DNA of 40,513 nucleotides from Rhodospirillales bacterium (GCA_025352565.1 JANXTF010000058.1:1-40513); one strand, 5' to 3'; counted from the first letter of the stretch, positions 16,069 to 24,593 are shown. Translations and numbers: made by a program. Notes: generated by a model not told the origin, from the sequence alone.

Positions 16069-16108
16069 ATGGGTTTGGTCGGGAAGGAAAGGCAAGTTGA
16101 CGTAATGG

Positions 16109-16933
16109 TTATGTTGGCGCTCCGGGCGTGTCGGGCGCGAAATCGGGCATGTGGTCGAGGCCGGCGTCCCACAGGCGCACGCCGCCAGTGATGCCGGCCT
16201 CGTTGGACACGATGCGCACGCGGGGCGGCAGTTCGAAGGCGATGTGCTTGGAATTGCCGCCGCCGATGTGGAGTTCGTCGAAGGCACAAAAGGCATCGAG
16301 GGCGGCGATGACGCGGCGGACGCGCTTGTTCCACTGTTTCTTGCCGACATCCACCATGGCGCCATCGCCGACATATTCGTCGTAGCTCATGTCATTGCGG
16401 GCGGTGTGCTGGCCCAGTTCGAGTTGCGGCGACAGGCTGCCGTCGCGAAACAGCGCGAAGCCCATGCCGGTTCCCAACGTGATGACGCATTCGAGGCCAT
16501 GGCCGTGAATGACGCCGAGGCCCTGGACGGTCGCGTCGTTCAGCAGGCGGGCGGGCTTGCCGGCGCGGCGGGCCAATTCGGCGGCGAGCGGGTAGTCGCG
16601 CCAGGCCTCGGTGCCGAGATTTGGGGCGGTGAGCACCTTGCCCCGACGGATCATCCCCGGAAAGCCAATCGAGATACGGTCGAACGCGCCCAATTGTCCG
16701 ATCATTCCCTCAAGGATGGTCAGCACGGCGGCGGGCGGCGCGGGTTTGGGCGTATCGACGCGGAGCGGGCCCTGCAACACGGCACCCGTCTCGCTCAGGA
16801 TGCCGCATTTGAGCCGGGTGCCGCCGATGTCGATGGCAAGAGTGAGAAGTTGGGGCGCGGGCGTGACAGGCGCCGACGTGACAGGCGCGGGCGGGGCCGC
16901 CTTCGGCGGCGGCTTCGTCGTGGTCGTGCTCAT
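16109..16933 (-). CDS. ROK-family sugar kinase (polyphosphate-glucokinase-like)
   Basis: A 274-residue ROK protein. After an Ala/Pro/Thr-rich leader of about 28 residues comes the phosphate-binding motif LAIDIGGTRLKCGIL (33-47). Next are a catalytic-loop region with NDATVQGLG and a second phosphate loop GTGMGFALF. ELGQH replaces the ExGH motif, and the zinc-binding CxCGxxGC of many ROK repressors and kinases is absent, as in polyphosphate glucokinases. No DNA-binding domain precedes it, so it is a kinase, not a repressor. The ATG at 16933 has GGGGAGAG in good position; a longer open frame to 17047 lacks such a site. Sugar and phosphate donor are inferred only. Confidence 0.85.
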   Translation of the reverse strand: MSTTTTKPPPKAAPPAPVTSAPVTPAPQLLTLAIDIGGTRLKCGILSETGAVLQGPLRVDTPKPAPPAAVLTILEGMIGQLGAFDRISIGFPGMIRRGKVLTAPNLGTEAWRDYPLAAELARRAGKPARLLNDATVQGLGVIHGHGLECVITLGTGMGFALFRDGSLSPQLELGQHTARNDMSYDEYVGDGAMVDVGKKQWNKRVRRVIAALDAFCAFDELHIGGGNSKHIAFELPPRVRIVSNEAGITGGVRLWDAGLDHMPDFAPDTPGAPT

Positions 16934-17058
16934 GCGTGGCCGCTCTCCCCTGGCCGAACAAGCTGACATGCGCCTGGAGGCGGGCGCAAGCGTGGGCTGG
17001 CTGGACAGAGCCCGGGCCGCCCGCCACCCTGCGTCCTCGCCCAACATCCGGAGCGCCC

Positions 17059-17694
17059 ATGCTGTTCGACTTCACGACACTGACGGAACAGGAACGCTAC
17101 AAGCTGATGATCTCCACCATCGTGCCGCGCCCGATCGCGTGGGTGGTGACGCAGGATCTGGCCGGCCGGGTGAATGCCGCGCCGTACTCGTTCTTCAATG
17201 CGTTCTCCAACGAGCCGCCGGTGCTCGTGATCGGGATCGGCGGCCGCAAGCCGGGGGATGTCAAAGACACGGGGAACAACATCCGCGAAACCGGGCAATT
17301 CGTGGTCAACCTCGTCTCTGCCGAAACAGCCGAGGCGATGAACATCACCGCGATCGACTTTCCGCCCGAGGTGGACGAACTGGTCCAGGCGAGGCTGGAA
17401 ACGGCCCCGAGCACCAAGGTGAGGCCGCCGCGCATCGCGCTGAGCCCGGTGGCGTTCGAGTGCGAACGCATGATGGCGATCGAGCTGCACCATGACCGCA
17501 CGCTGGTGCTGGGGCGGATCGTCGCGATGCATGTGCGCGACGACGCCGTGATGGACCGCGAGCGTTGCTACATCGACACGCCGAAGCTCGATCTGATCGG
17601 ACGGATGAACGGCGCGGGCGGGTATATCCACGCCGCCGAGGGCTTTCAGCTCCCGCGTATCAAGCTTGAGGACTGGGTGATGCGGGACGGCTGA
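17059..17694 (+). CDS. Flavin reductase family protein (FMN-binding split barrel)
   Basis: A 211-residue soluble protein of the flavin-reductase-like split-barrel family, which binds FMN and commonly supplies reduced flavin to two-component monooxygenases. Typical segments are IVPRPIAWVVTQDLAGRVNA at about 20-39, AAPYSFFNAFSNEPP, a conserved NIRETGQFVVNLV strand, and a C-terminal region with RMNGAGGYIH. The start is the ATG of MLFDFTTLTEQE; the longer open frame upstream overlaps the ROK promoter region. It stands alone, divergent from the ROK gene. It could serve the SsuD-like monooxygenase 18 kb away, but nothing in the sequence ties them together. Confidence 0.88.
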   Translation: MLFDFTTLTEQERYKLMISTIVPRPIAWVVTQDLAGRVNAAPYSFFNAFSNEPPVLVIGIGGRKPGDVKDTGNNIRETGQFVVNLVSAETAEAMNITAIDFPPEVDELVQARLETAPSTKVRPPRIALSPVAFECERMMAIELHHDRTLVLGRIVAMHVRDDAVMDRERCYIDTPKLDLIGRMNGAGGYIHAAEGFQLPRIKLEDWVMRDG

Positions 17695-17783
17695 CGACGC
17701 GGCGACCTGCGCCCGCCCTCTGTAACCATCCGGCGGCGGGTGCGAAACAAGCCTCAGGACTGATTTGCCAGAAAGGAAACACC

Positions 17784-18182
17784 ATGCGCCGCCTCCAGTT
17801 TCTCCTCGTCGGGCTGCTCGCTTTCGCGGGGGTCGCGGCATTCGCGCCGGCCCGGGCCGCCACTGAGGCGCCCTTCACCCAGGCGGCCTTCGTCGCGGCC
17901 CAGAACGCCGGCAAGCCCATTCTGATCGAGGTGGATGCGAGCTGGTGCCCGACCTGCGCCAAGCAGCGCCCGATCCTGTCCAAGCTTTGGGCCGAGCCGG
18001 CGTTCAAGGATGTGCAGGTCTTCAAGGTCGATTTCGACACCCAGAAGGACGTGCTGCGCCAGATGCGGGTGCAGATGCAGAGCACGCTGATCGCGTTCCA
18101 CGGTGCGACCGAGCACGCCCGCGCCACCGGGATCACCGATGCCAACGAGATCCGCGCGCTGGTCACCAAAACGCAGAGCTGA
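17784..18182 (+). CDS. Periplasmic thioredoxin-family protein
   Basis: A 132-residue thioredoxin-fold protein with a signal peptide (MRRLQFLLVGLLAFAGVAAF, cleavage near ARAA at about 26). The redox motif is WCPTC, with Cys at 55 and 58, in the usual EVDASWCPTC context of DsbD-gamma/TlpA-like proteins. It should act in the periplasm as a thiol-disulfide reductant. A good ribosome site (AAAGGAAA) precedes the ATG. The CcdA-like gene begins one base after its stop, so the two probably form a relay that carries electrons from cytoplasmic thioredoxin through CcdA to this protein. The final client is not encoded nearby. Confidence 0.9.
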   Translation: MRRLQFLLVGLLAFAGVAAFAPARAATEAPFTQAAFVAAQNAGKPILIEVDASWCPTCAKQRPILSKLWAEPAFKDVQVFKVDFDTQKDVLRQMRVQMQSTLIAFHGATEHARATGITDANEIRALVTKTQS

Positions 18183-18183
18183 G

Positions 18184-18909
18184 ATGATGGGAGCGGGGAG
18201 CGTCGGGCTCGCGCTGGTCGCGGGTTCGCTGTCGACGCTCTCCCCTTGCGTGCTGCCGCTGCTGCCGCTGGTGCTGGGTGGCGCCGCGGCGGCGCATCGC
18301 GGCGGCCCGCTGGTACTCGCCGCGGGGCTGGCGCTGTCGTTCACCGCTATCGGCGTGTTTGTCGCGACACTCGGTTTCGCGATCGGGCTGGACGGCGACG
18401 TGTTCCGCGTTGGCTCGGCGCTGATGCTGGGAATAATGGGCGTGGTGCTGCTGAGTGGCGTGCTGCAAGGCCGCCTCGCGCTGGCGACCGGGGGCGTCGG
18501 CACGGCGGGGAACCGGTTTCTGGGCCGACTGGCACCGACGGGCCTGACGGGACAGTTCATGATCGGCGTCGTGCTGGGCGCGGTCTGGAGCCCGTGCGCG
18601 GGGCCGACACTGGGCGCCGCCTCCGTGCTGGCGGCGCAGGGGCACGATCTGGGCATCGCCACGGCGACAATGCTGGTTTTCGGGCTCGGCGCGGCACTCC
18701 CGCTGCTGGTGCTCGCCTCGGTGTCGCGCCAAGCGATGCTGCGCTGGCGTGGGCGGATGATGCAGGCGGGGCGAACCGGCCGGCTGGCGCTGGGCGGCGG
18801 GGCGCTCGTGGTGGCGGCGATGATCCTGACCGGATTCGACCACCGGCTGGAGGCGCTGCTCGTGGCGGCGTCGCCGGAGTGGCTGACCGATCTGACAACC
18901 CGGTTCTAG
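18184..18909 (+). CDS. CcdA/DsbD-type thiol electron transporter
   Basis: A 241-residue membrane protein with about six hydrophobic helices. It has the two conserved Cys of the CcdA/DsbD-beta family, at 22 (STLSPCVLPLLPLVLGG) and 138 (VWSPCAGPTLGAA). It passes reducing equivalents across the inner membrane to periplasmic thioredoxin-like proteins. The ATG at 18184 is 1 base after the thioredoxin stop; a second ATG follows immediately. No cytochrome c maturation genes are adjacent, so a general disulfide-reduction or detoxification role is as likely as cytochrome maturation. Its stop forms one half of a TAGCTA palindrome shared with the convergent ligase gene. Confidence 0.9.
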   Translation: MMGAGSVGLALVAGSLSTLSPCVLPLLPLVLGGAAAAHRGGPLVLAAGLALSFTAIGVFVATLGFAIGLDGDVFRVGSALMLGIMGVVLLSGVLQGRLALATGGVGTAGNRFLGRLAPTGLTGQFMIGVVLGAVWSPCAGPTLGAASVLAAQGHDLGIATATMLVFGLGAALPLLVLASVSRQAMLRWRGRMMQAGRTGRLALGGGALVVAAMILTGFDHRLEALLVAASPEWLTDLTTRF

Positions 18910-18912
18910 CTA
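18907..18912. other. Palindromic double stop (TAGCTA)
   Basis: The CcdA-like gene ends TAG at 18907-18909, and the convergent DNA ligase gene ends at the directly adjoining bases 18910-18912, also TAG on the minus strand. There is no intergenic spacer, so any terminator must lie inside the opposing coding sequence. Confidence 0.9.
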
Positions 18913-20508
18913 GGCCGGGAGGTTCTCCACCAGGCGCATCAGCGTCGCCAGCCGGTCGGCCTCGGCGGCGGGCTTGTCCTGCCGCAGCCGCGCCACGCGG
19001 GGAAAGCGCAGCGCGACGCCCGATTTGTGGCGGGTGGAGAGCTGGGCGGCGTCGAAGGCGATTTCCAGGACGAAGTCTTTCGCGACCTCGCGCACCGGGC
19101 CGAAGCGCGCGATGGTGTGGTTGCGGACCCAGCGGTCGAGCAGGTTGAGTTCCTGGTCGGTGAAGCCGGAATAGGCCTTGCCCACGGGCACGAGTTCGGC
19201 GCGGCCGCCCTCGCCTTCCCGCCAGAGGCCGAACGTGTAGTCGCTGTAGAACGAGCTGCGCCTGCCGTGGCCGCGCTGGGCGTACATCAGCACGGCGTCG
19301 ATGGTGAGCGGGTCGCGCTTCCACTTCCACCACTGGCCTTTCGGGCGGCCCGGCACATAGGGGCTGTCGGCGCGCTTGAGCATCAGGCCCTCGATGGAAG
19401 CCGCTCGGGTGCCGTCGCGGATCGATGAGAGTTCGGCGACGTTGGCGAAGGGGATCTGTTCGGAGAGGTCCATGCGCGCGGGGCTTGTGCGGGCGAACCA
19501 GGCCTCCAGCCGCCGCCGGCGCTCGTCGAACGGCAGCGGGCGGAGGTCCTCGGCGCCATCGAACAGGATGTCGTACAAGCGGACATGCACGGGGAAATCC
19601 TTCAGCATCTTGGCGCCCACCACCTTGCGGTTGAGGCGCTGCTGGAGGTCGGCGAAGGGGGCGATGGCGCCGTCTCGCAGCACCAGCAACTCGCCATCGA
19701 GCACGGCGTGGAAGTCCATGGCACCGACGATCTCGGGAAAGCCGCCGGAAATGTCCTCGGCCCCGCGCGAATAGAGGCGGCGGCCGCCTTGGGTCGCGAC
19801 AAGTTGGGCGCGGATGCCGTCCCACTTCCATTCCGCGCGGAATGCGGCGGGGTCGAGAGCCGCGATGTCGGAGGCCTCGAGCGGGTGGGCCAGCATCGGC
19901 GGGCGGAACACCGGCGCGTCGGCCGGGTCCGGGCGCGGCCCCTTGCCCTCCACCCATGCGAACAGCTCGAGGTAGGGCGGGGCAAGGCCGTGCCAGACCT
20001 CTTCGATGTCGTCGGGCATGACGAGGCCGCCGGCGATTTCGGCCAGCGCCGTCTTGGCGAGGCGGGCGGACGCGCCGACGCGCAAGGAGCCGGTGATAAG
20101 CTTCAGGATGGCGAGGCGCACCGAGGCATCCGAGGCGTCGAGCCAGCCGGCAACGATCCGGGGCAGTTCGGCCTTGGGCGCCGTGCCGAGGGTTTCCACC
20201 ACCTCCCACAAGGCGGGCGGTGCCGCGTTGGTGAGCGCCTCGGGCCAGATGAGGGCGACGGTCTCCGCGAGGTCGCCCACGTAATCATAGGACCAGGCGA
20301 ACAATGCGGGATCGGTTCGCGAGGCCGCGAGGTCGCGGATCAGGCCGGGCTTGGCGGCGGCGAAAGCGAGGTCTCCGGCGATGGCGGCGAGGCCGAGGCC
20401 GCGATCGGGGTCCGTCTCGGTCTCGAAATAGCGCCGCAGCAGCGCGATCTTGGCGAGGCGGCCAGGGGTGAAGACGAGGCGTTCGAGCAGATGGGCGAAG
20501 GCGATCAC
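18910..20508 (-). CDS. ATP-dependent DNA ligase (cisplatin-damage-response type)
   Basis: A 532-residue ATP-dependent DNA ligase of the bacterial group associated with an MBL exonuclease. It has an N-terminal helical DNA-binding domain (about 1-190). The adenylation domain contains the nucleotidyl-lysine motif EWKWDGIRAQ, with the active Lys at 228, followed by LYSRGAEDIS, DGELL and the motif IEGLMLKR. A C-terminal OB domain begins after WWKWKRDPLTIDAVL. The start is the GTG at 20508, which overlaps the exonuclease TGA (GTGA); the longer upstream frame is out of register with the exonuclease gene. The two enzymes probably process and seal DNA strand breaks together. Confidence 0.94.
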   Translation of the reverse strand: MIAFAHLLERLVFTPGRLAKIALLRRYFETETDPDRGLGLAAIAGDLAFAAAKPGLIRDLAASRTDPALFAWSYDYVGDLAETVALIWPEALTNAAPPALWEVVETLGTAPKAELPRIVAGWLDASDASVRLAILKLITGSLRVGASARLAKTALAEIAGGLVMPDDIEEVWHGLAPPYLELFAWVEGKGPRPDPADAPVFRPPMLAHPLEASDIAALDPAAFRAEWKWDGIRAQLVATQGGRRLYSRGAEDISGGFPEIVGAMDFHAVLDGELLVLRDGAIAPFADLQQRLNRKVVGAKMLKDFPVHVRLYDILFDGAEDLRPLPFDERRRRLEAWFARTSPARMDLSEQIPFANVAELSSIRDGTRAASIEGLMLKRADSPYVPGRPKGQWWKWKRDPLTIDAVLMYAQRGHGRRSSFYSDYTFGLWREGEGGRAELVPVGKAYSGFTDQELNLLDRWVRNHTIARFGPVREVAKDFVLEIAFDAAQLSTRHKSGVALRFPRVARLRQDKPAAEADRLATLMRLVENLPA

Positions 20509-21521
20509 GCGGGCACATCCTCGTCGTCGTCGCCGTAGCCCACCAGCCGCAGGGCGCGCCCCCGAATGCCGCGCAAGCCGGCCGCGTGGATCAGCGCCTC
20601 CTCGCGGCCATGGGTGACCCAGACTTCCGGGGCGCCCACGTCGTCCAGCGTTTGCAGCAGCTCGTCCCAGTCGCAATGGTCCGAGATGACGAGGGGGAGT
20701 TCCACGCCGCGGCTTTTGGCGCGCTGGCGCACGCGCATCCACCCCGAGGCGAGGCACACCACGGGCTCGGCCAGCCGCCGCGCCCAGCGGTCGGCGATGG
20801 CGCCGGGCGGTGCCAGCACGATCTTGCCGACGAGATCGGCCTTGGCGGCGACGGTGGCGGGGCGCAGCTCGCCGAGTTCGATGCCGAGTTCCCGGTAGGT
20901 GTCGCAGACCGACATCAGGGCGCCGTGCAGCCAGATCGGGTGGTCCCAGCCGGCGCGGCGCAGGAGCGCGATGAGGCGCTGGCACTTGCCGAGCGCGTAG
21001 CAGCCGACGACATGAGTGCGGTCGGGGAACAGCGCGACGCTTTCCAACAGCTTGCCGATCTCGAGGTCGTCGGGCGGGTGGCGAAACACCGGCAGGGCGA
21101 AGGTGGCCTCGGTGACGAACACGTCGCACGGGATCGGCTCGAACGGGGCGCAGGTGGGGTCAGGGCGGCGTTTGTAGTCGCCGCTGACCACGGCCCGGCT
21201 GCCGCGCCATTCCATCGCCACCTGGGCGCTGCCGAGCACGTGGCCCGCGGGCTGCATCCACAGCGTCACCTCGCCCATTTGAATGCGTTCGCCCCAACGG
21301 AGCGCCTGGCCGGGACCGGCCGCCTCCCCCATCCGCGTCCGCATGATGGCCAGCGTCTCGGCGGTGGCGAGTACGGCGCGGTTGCCGGGACGGGCGTGGT
21401 CGGCATGGGCATGGGTGATGACGGCGCGATCCACCGGGCAGGCGGGATCGACATGGAACCCGCCGGGCTCGCAGAACAATCCGTCGGGCAGGACTTTCAG
21501 CCAAGTGTCGGGATGCGGCAT
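20505..21521 (-). CDS. Ligase-associated DNA damage response exonuclease (MBL fold)
   Basis: A 338-residue metallo-beta-lactamase/beta-CASP nuclease of the SNM1/Artemis type. The metal motif HAHADH is at 37-42 and is followed by AGHVLGSAQV, SGDYKR and a beta-CASP region. It is expected to resect damaged DNA ends ahead of the ATP-dependent ligase encoded directly after it with a 4-base overlap. In other alphaproteobacteria this pair often travels with a DEXH helicase and the endonuclease PdeM; neither is in this window. Confidence 0.92.
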   Translation of the reverse strand: MPHPDTWLKVLPDGLFCEPGGFHVDPACPVDRAVITHAHADHARPGNRAVLATAETLAIMRTRMGEAAGPGQALRWGERIQMGEVTLWMQPAGHVLGSAQVAMEWRGSRAVVSGDYKRRPDPTCAPFEPIPCDVFVTEATFALPVFRHPPDDLEIGKLLESVALFPDRTHVVGCYALGKCQRLIALLRRAGWDHPIWLHGALMSVCDTYRELGIELGELRPATVAAKADLVGKIVLAPPGAIADRWARRLAEPVVCLASGWMRVRQRAKSRGVELPLVISDHCDWDELLQTLDDVGAPEVWVTHGREEALIHAAGLRGIRGRALRLVGYGDDDEDVPA

Positions 21522-21670
21522 GGGCGGGATGTGGCGCGGGATGGCGGGTCACGCCAGGGTGGATTAACCGACCCGGCTCGGAATATCGGCAGCCTCGAAA
21601 AGCCAAGGGTTATCCGCGTCGCGCGAGTCCCGGGGTTTGGCGCCGTCTTATACCCAGACGCGGAGGGATT

Positions 21671-21731
21671 GACTTTCGCCCCCCACCCCGGCCCTGCCCA
21701 CAAGGGGGGCCCACAAGGGGGGAGGAGAAAG
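21671..21731. repeat. Dispersed intergenic repeat, copy B, with internal 13-bp tandem duplication
   Basis: This lies in the 256-base gap between the exonuclease and SDR genes. It contains CCCCACCCCG, then two adjacent copies of CCCACAAGGGGGG (21697-21709 and 21710-21722), then AGGAGAAAG. The block order matches the segment at 13498-13541 read on the opposite strand. No gene is seen in the rest of the gap (21522-21777). Confidence 0.55.
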
Positions 21732-21777
21732 AAACGATGTGTGAATCCGATAGCTCTCGCGGGAGGGAGAAGCACTG

Positions 21778-22602
21778 TCACCTTCTCGCGGCAATTTTCG
21801 GTTTCTGGTTGCCGATGCCCGTGGTTTTGTTTCCCGCCGCCAGTCCCACCGCCGAAAAGAACAATGCAGCCGGCAGCAAGCGTAGAAATTTCAGGAAATA
21901 GACGGTGGGTGCGGGGAACGCGATCTCGAAGCCGCCCCGCTTCAGTCCCGCCACGATGCGGTCCGCGGCCTCCGCCGGCTCCATGATGAACGGCATCGGG
22001 AAGTCGTTGCGGTCGGTCATGGGAGTGCGCACGAAGCCGGGACAGATCACGTTTGTCATTACGCCAAGCTTGTCGAGGTCGAACTTCAGGCTCTCGGCCA
22101 TGCTGATGAGGCCGGCCTTGGTGGCGCCGTAGGCGACCGCCATGGGCAGGCCGCGATAGCCCGCGACCGAGGCGGTAATGGCAATCTGCCCCGCGCGGCG
22201 GCGGATCATGCCCGGCATCACGGCGGTCAGCGTGGTGGCGGTGCCGATCAGGTTCACCTCGACCGAGGTGCGGAATTGCTCCAGGTCGAAGTCCCGCGCG
22301 CCCATCTGGTGCCACGACCCGGCGTTCAGGATTGCCAGCGCCACGTCGCGCCCGCTTTCCCGCACGGCCCGGTCATGCGCCTCGCGCATCGCGGCTTCGT
22401 TGGTGATGTCGCCCGGCGCCACGATCACGCGGCCGGGGAACTGGGCGGCCAGCGCATCCAGCTTGTCCCGCGTGCGGGCGGTGAGCGCCACGGTCCAGCC
22501 GTCGCGCAGCAGGCGGCGGGCGACCGCGAGGCCGATGCCGCTCGAGGCGCCGGTGAGCCAGGCGATGCCGTCGGCGGGGCGGGCAGGCCGGATGCTGCTC
22601 AT
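21778..22602 (-). CDS. SDR-family NAD(P)-dependent oxidoreductase
   Basis: A 274-residue classical short-chain dehydrogenase. Nucleotide-binding motif TGASSGIG at 18-25, NAG at 93-95, and the catalytic Ser145, Tyr158 and Lys162 (SVAGYRG, AYGATKAG) are all present. The C-terminus ends with a hydrophobic stretch (about residues 240-262, FLKFLRLLPAALFFSAVGLA), as in SDRs that associate with membranes. The ATG overlaps the photolyase stop (ATGA), so it is co-transcribed with it. In other alphaproteobacteria SDR genes accompany photolyases in light or singlet-oxygen response clusters. The substrate is unknown. Confidence 0.9.
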   Translation of the reverse strand: MSSIRPARPADGIAWLTGASSGIGLAVARRLLRDGWTVALTARTRDKLDALAAQFPGRVIVAPGDITNEAAMREAHDRAVRESGRDVALAILNAGSWHQMGARDFDLEQFRTSVEVNLIGTATTLTAVMPGMIRRRAGQIAITASVAGYRGLPMAVAYGATKAGLISMAESLKFDLDKLGVMTNVICPGFVRTPMTDRNDFPMPFIMEPAEAADRIVAGLKRGGFEIAFPAPTVYFLKFLRLLPAALFFSAVGLAAGNKTTGIGNQKPKIAARR

Positions 22603-24134
22603 ACCATCTCTCCTTGGTCCATTGCCGAAAGGAACGCGGCCGCCCGCGCGCGGATTGCCGCTATTCGGTCGGGCGCCATACGTTGCAGGTTCCGCAACGG
22701 CATGGCCATGCGCTGATTGCCGGCGAAGCGTTCGGCGTGGCGGGCCATGAAATCCCAGTACAGCGCGTTGAACGGACAGGCGCGCGGCCCGGTCGCGTCG
22801 CGCACGTCATAGGAGCATTTGCCGCAATAATCGCTCATGCGGTTGATGTAGGCGCCCGAGGCCGCATAAGGCTTGGAGCCGACGATGCCGCCATCGGCGT
22901 GCAGCGCCATGCCGCGCGTGTTCGGCATTTCGACCCATTCGTAGGCGTCGGCGTAGACCACAAGATACCACTCATCGACGTCGTCGGGTGCCAGTCCCGC
23001 CAGCAGCGCAAAGTTGCCGGTGATCATGAGACGCTGGATGTGGTGGGCATAGGCGTGTTCGCGGGTCTGTCCGATCGCCTGGGCCATGCAGTGCATGCGG
23101 GTTTCGCCGGACCAGTAGAACCACGGCAGCCGGCGGTCGGCCCGCATGGTGTTCAGGCGAGCGTAATCCGGCATGTGCAGCCAGTAGATGCCACGGATGT
23201 ACTCCCGCCAGCCGAGGATCTGGCGGATGAAGCCCTCGGCACAGTTGAGTGGCACATGACCCGCGCGATACGCGGCCTCGGCGGCCGCGATGACCGCGCG
23301 CGGACGCAGCAGGCCGCAATTGAGCGAGGTCGAGACCAGCGCATGGAACAGCACGGGCGCGTCGGTCCGCATGGCGTCCTGCCAGTCGCCGAATTCCGGC
23401 AGGCGGTGGACGACGAAATCGGCCAGTGCCGCCTCGGCCTGGGCGGCGGTGACCGGCATGCAGAAGTTTTCGACGCCGCCGAAATGCGCCCCGAACTGGT
23501 CGGCGACCAGGCGCATCACCTCCTGGGTGATCCCGTCCGGGGCGAAGCCGGGGGATGGCGGCACCGCATGGGATGGCGGCAGTTTCTTGCGGTTCTCCGG
23601 GTCGAAATTCCAGCGCTCGCCTTCGGGCTGCGCGCCGTCCATGAGGACATCGTGCTGGCGGCGCATCTGGCGATAGAAGAACTCCATCCGGAGGGTGCGG
23701 CGGTCCTGGGCCCAGCCGCGAAATTGGCGAATGGAGCAGAGGAAGCGGTCGTCGTCGCGGATTTCGACGGGGCATCCGGCCGCCTCGTGCCAGCTCCGCA
23801 TGTCGCGCAGCACGCGCCATTCGCCCGGCTCGGTAACCACGATGGCGCTGGCGTCGTGGCGGGCGGCCGCGCGGAGCACTTCGCCCCGAAAGGCATGGGT
23901 GTTGGCGGGATCGTCGAGGCGAACGTAGTCCACGGTCATGCCGCGCGACGCGAGTTCGGCCGCGAAGTGGCGCATGGCAGATAGGATCAGGACGATTTTC
24001 TTGGCGTGGTGGCGGACATACGTACACTCGTCCATCACCTCCATCAGCAGCACCACGTCGCCAGGCGCTGCGTCGGTCAGGGTGGCGAGGTCGTGGGTGA
24101 GTTGGTCGCCAAGGACGACGCGGAGGACGGGCAT
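22599..24134 (-). CDS. phrB: Fe-S bacterial cryptochrome/photolyase (PhrB-like, (6-4) type)
   Basis: A 511-residue protein of the iron-sulfur bacterial cryptochrome/photolyase group (DASH-unrelated, 'deoxyribodipyrimidine photolyase-related'), which repairs (6-4) photoproducts with blue light using FAD. The N-terminal alpha/beta domain begins LRVVLGDQLTHD. The C-terminal helical domain holds the FAD pocket and GNFALLAGLAPDDVDEWY. Four Cys at 349, 437, 440 and 453 fall at the positions of the [4Fe-4S] ligands of Agrobacterium PhrB (350, 438, 441, 454, from memory). It heads a two-gene operon with the SDR. Identity as a photolyase is firm; lesion specificity is inferred from family. Confidence 0.93.
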   Translation of the reverse strand: MPVLRVVLGDQLTHDLATLTDAAPGDVVLLMEVMDECTYVRHHAKKIVLILSAMRHFAAELASRGMTVDYVRLDDPANTHAFRGEVLRAAARHDASAIVVTEPGEWRVLRDMRSWHEAAGCPVEIRDDDRFLCSIRQFRGWAQDRRTLRMEFFYRQMRRQHDVLMDGAQPEGERWNFDPENRKKLPPSHAVPPSPGFAPDGITQEVMRLVADQFGAHFGGVENFCMPVTAAQAEAALADFVVHRLPEFGDWQDAMRTDAPVLFHALVSTSLNCGLLRPRAVIAAAEAAYRAGHVPLNCAEGFIRQILGWREYIRGIYWLHMPDYARLNTMRADRRLPWFYWSGETRMHCMAQAIGQTREHAYAHHIQRLMITGNFALLAGLAPDDVDEWYLVVYADAYEWVEMPNTRGMALHADGGIVGSKPYAASGAYINRMSDYCGKCSYDVRDATGPRACPFNALYWDFMARHAERFAGNQRMAMPLRNLQRMAPDRIAAIRARAAAFLSAMDQGEMV

Positions 24135-24170
24135 GGCGTAGAGTTGGGCGCGGGTTTCCGGTTGTCATCC

Positions 24171-24199
24171 TTGACGACTCCCCTGCCCTCCCGCATAAG
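24171..24199 (+). promoter_or_regulatory. Sigma-70-type promoter of rpmB
   Basis: TTGACG (24171-24176) and CATAAG (24194-24199) are separated by exactly 17 bases, in the gap between the divergent photolyase and rpmB genes. Transcription would begin near 24206, leaving a leader of about 60 bases. A ribosome site, GAGGATGGA, lies just before the rpmB ATG. This is one of the better promoter matches in the window. Confidence 0.6.
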
Positions 24200-24266
24200 C
24201 CGCCGCTCAATCACCCCGGCGCGCGGGCCTTTCCGCGTGGCTGATCGACTATGAGGATGGATCAAG

Positions 24267-24575
24267 ATGGCGCGGCGTTGTGAGATCACCGGCAAGGGCG
24301 TGCTGAGCGGCAACAACGTCAGCCACGCCAACAACAAGAGCCGCCGGCGTTTCCTGCCCAACCTGCAGCAGACCTCGATGCTGTCGGACGTGTTGGGCAC
24401 CGCCGTTCACATGCGCCTGTCCACCCGCGGCATCCGCACGGTGGAGCATAATGGCGGAATCGACGCATTCCTGCTCTCGACGCCGAACAGCAAGCTGCCG
24501 GTCGAGGCGCTGGTGATCAAGCGCCGCATCGCGCGCTCGCGGGCCAAGCGCGCGGCCGCGGCTGGCGCGGCGTAA
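24267..24575 (+). CDS. rpmB: 50S ribosomal protein L28
   Basis: The 102-residue L28 of the large ribosomal subunit. The product begins [20 protein letters not shown], followed by a basic [11 protein letters not shown] segment, the family pattern. The C-terminal basic helix ends in [11 protein letters not shown]. Length fits the alphaproteobacterial form. Only the one Cys near the N-terminus (CEITGK) is present, so no zinc ribbon is expected. It is a single-gene unit with its own promoter and a hairpin downstream, convergent with aroKB. Confidence 0.97.
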   Translation: MARRCEITGKGVLSGNNVSHANNKSRRRFLPNLQQTSMLSDVLGTAVHMRLSTRGIRTVEHNGGIDAFLLSTPNSKLPVEALVIKRRIARSRAKRAAAAGAA

Positions 24576-24593
24576 ACGCGTATTTGGCGGTTT

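Noticed and set aside
24135-24266. RpoE/ChrR-type promoter for the photolyase operon
   Set aside because: A TGATCC occurs on the minus strand, but no fitting -10 element follows at the expected distance.
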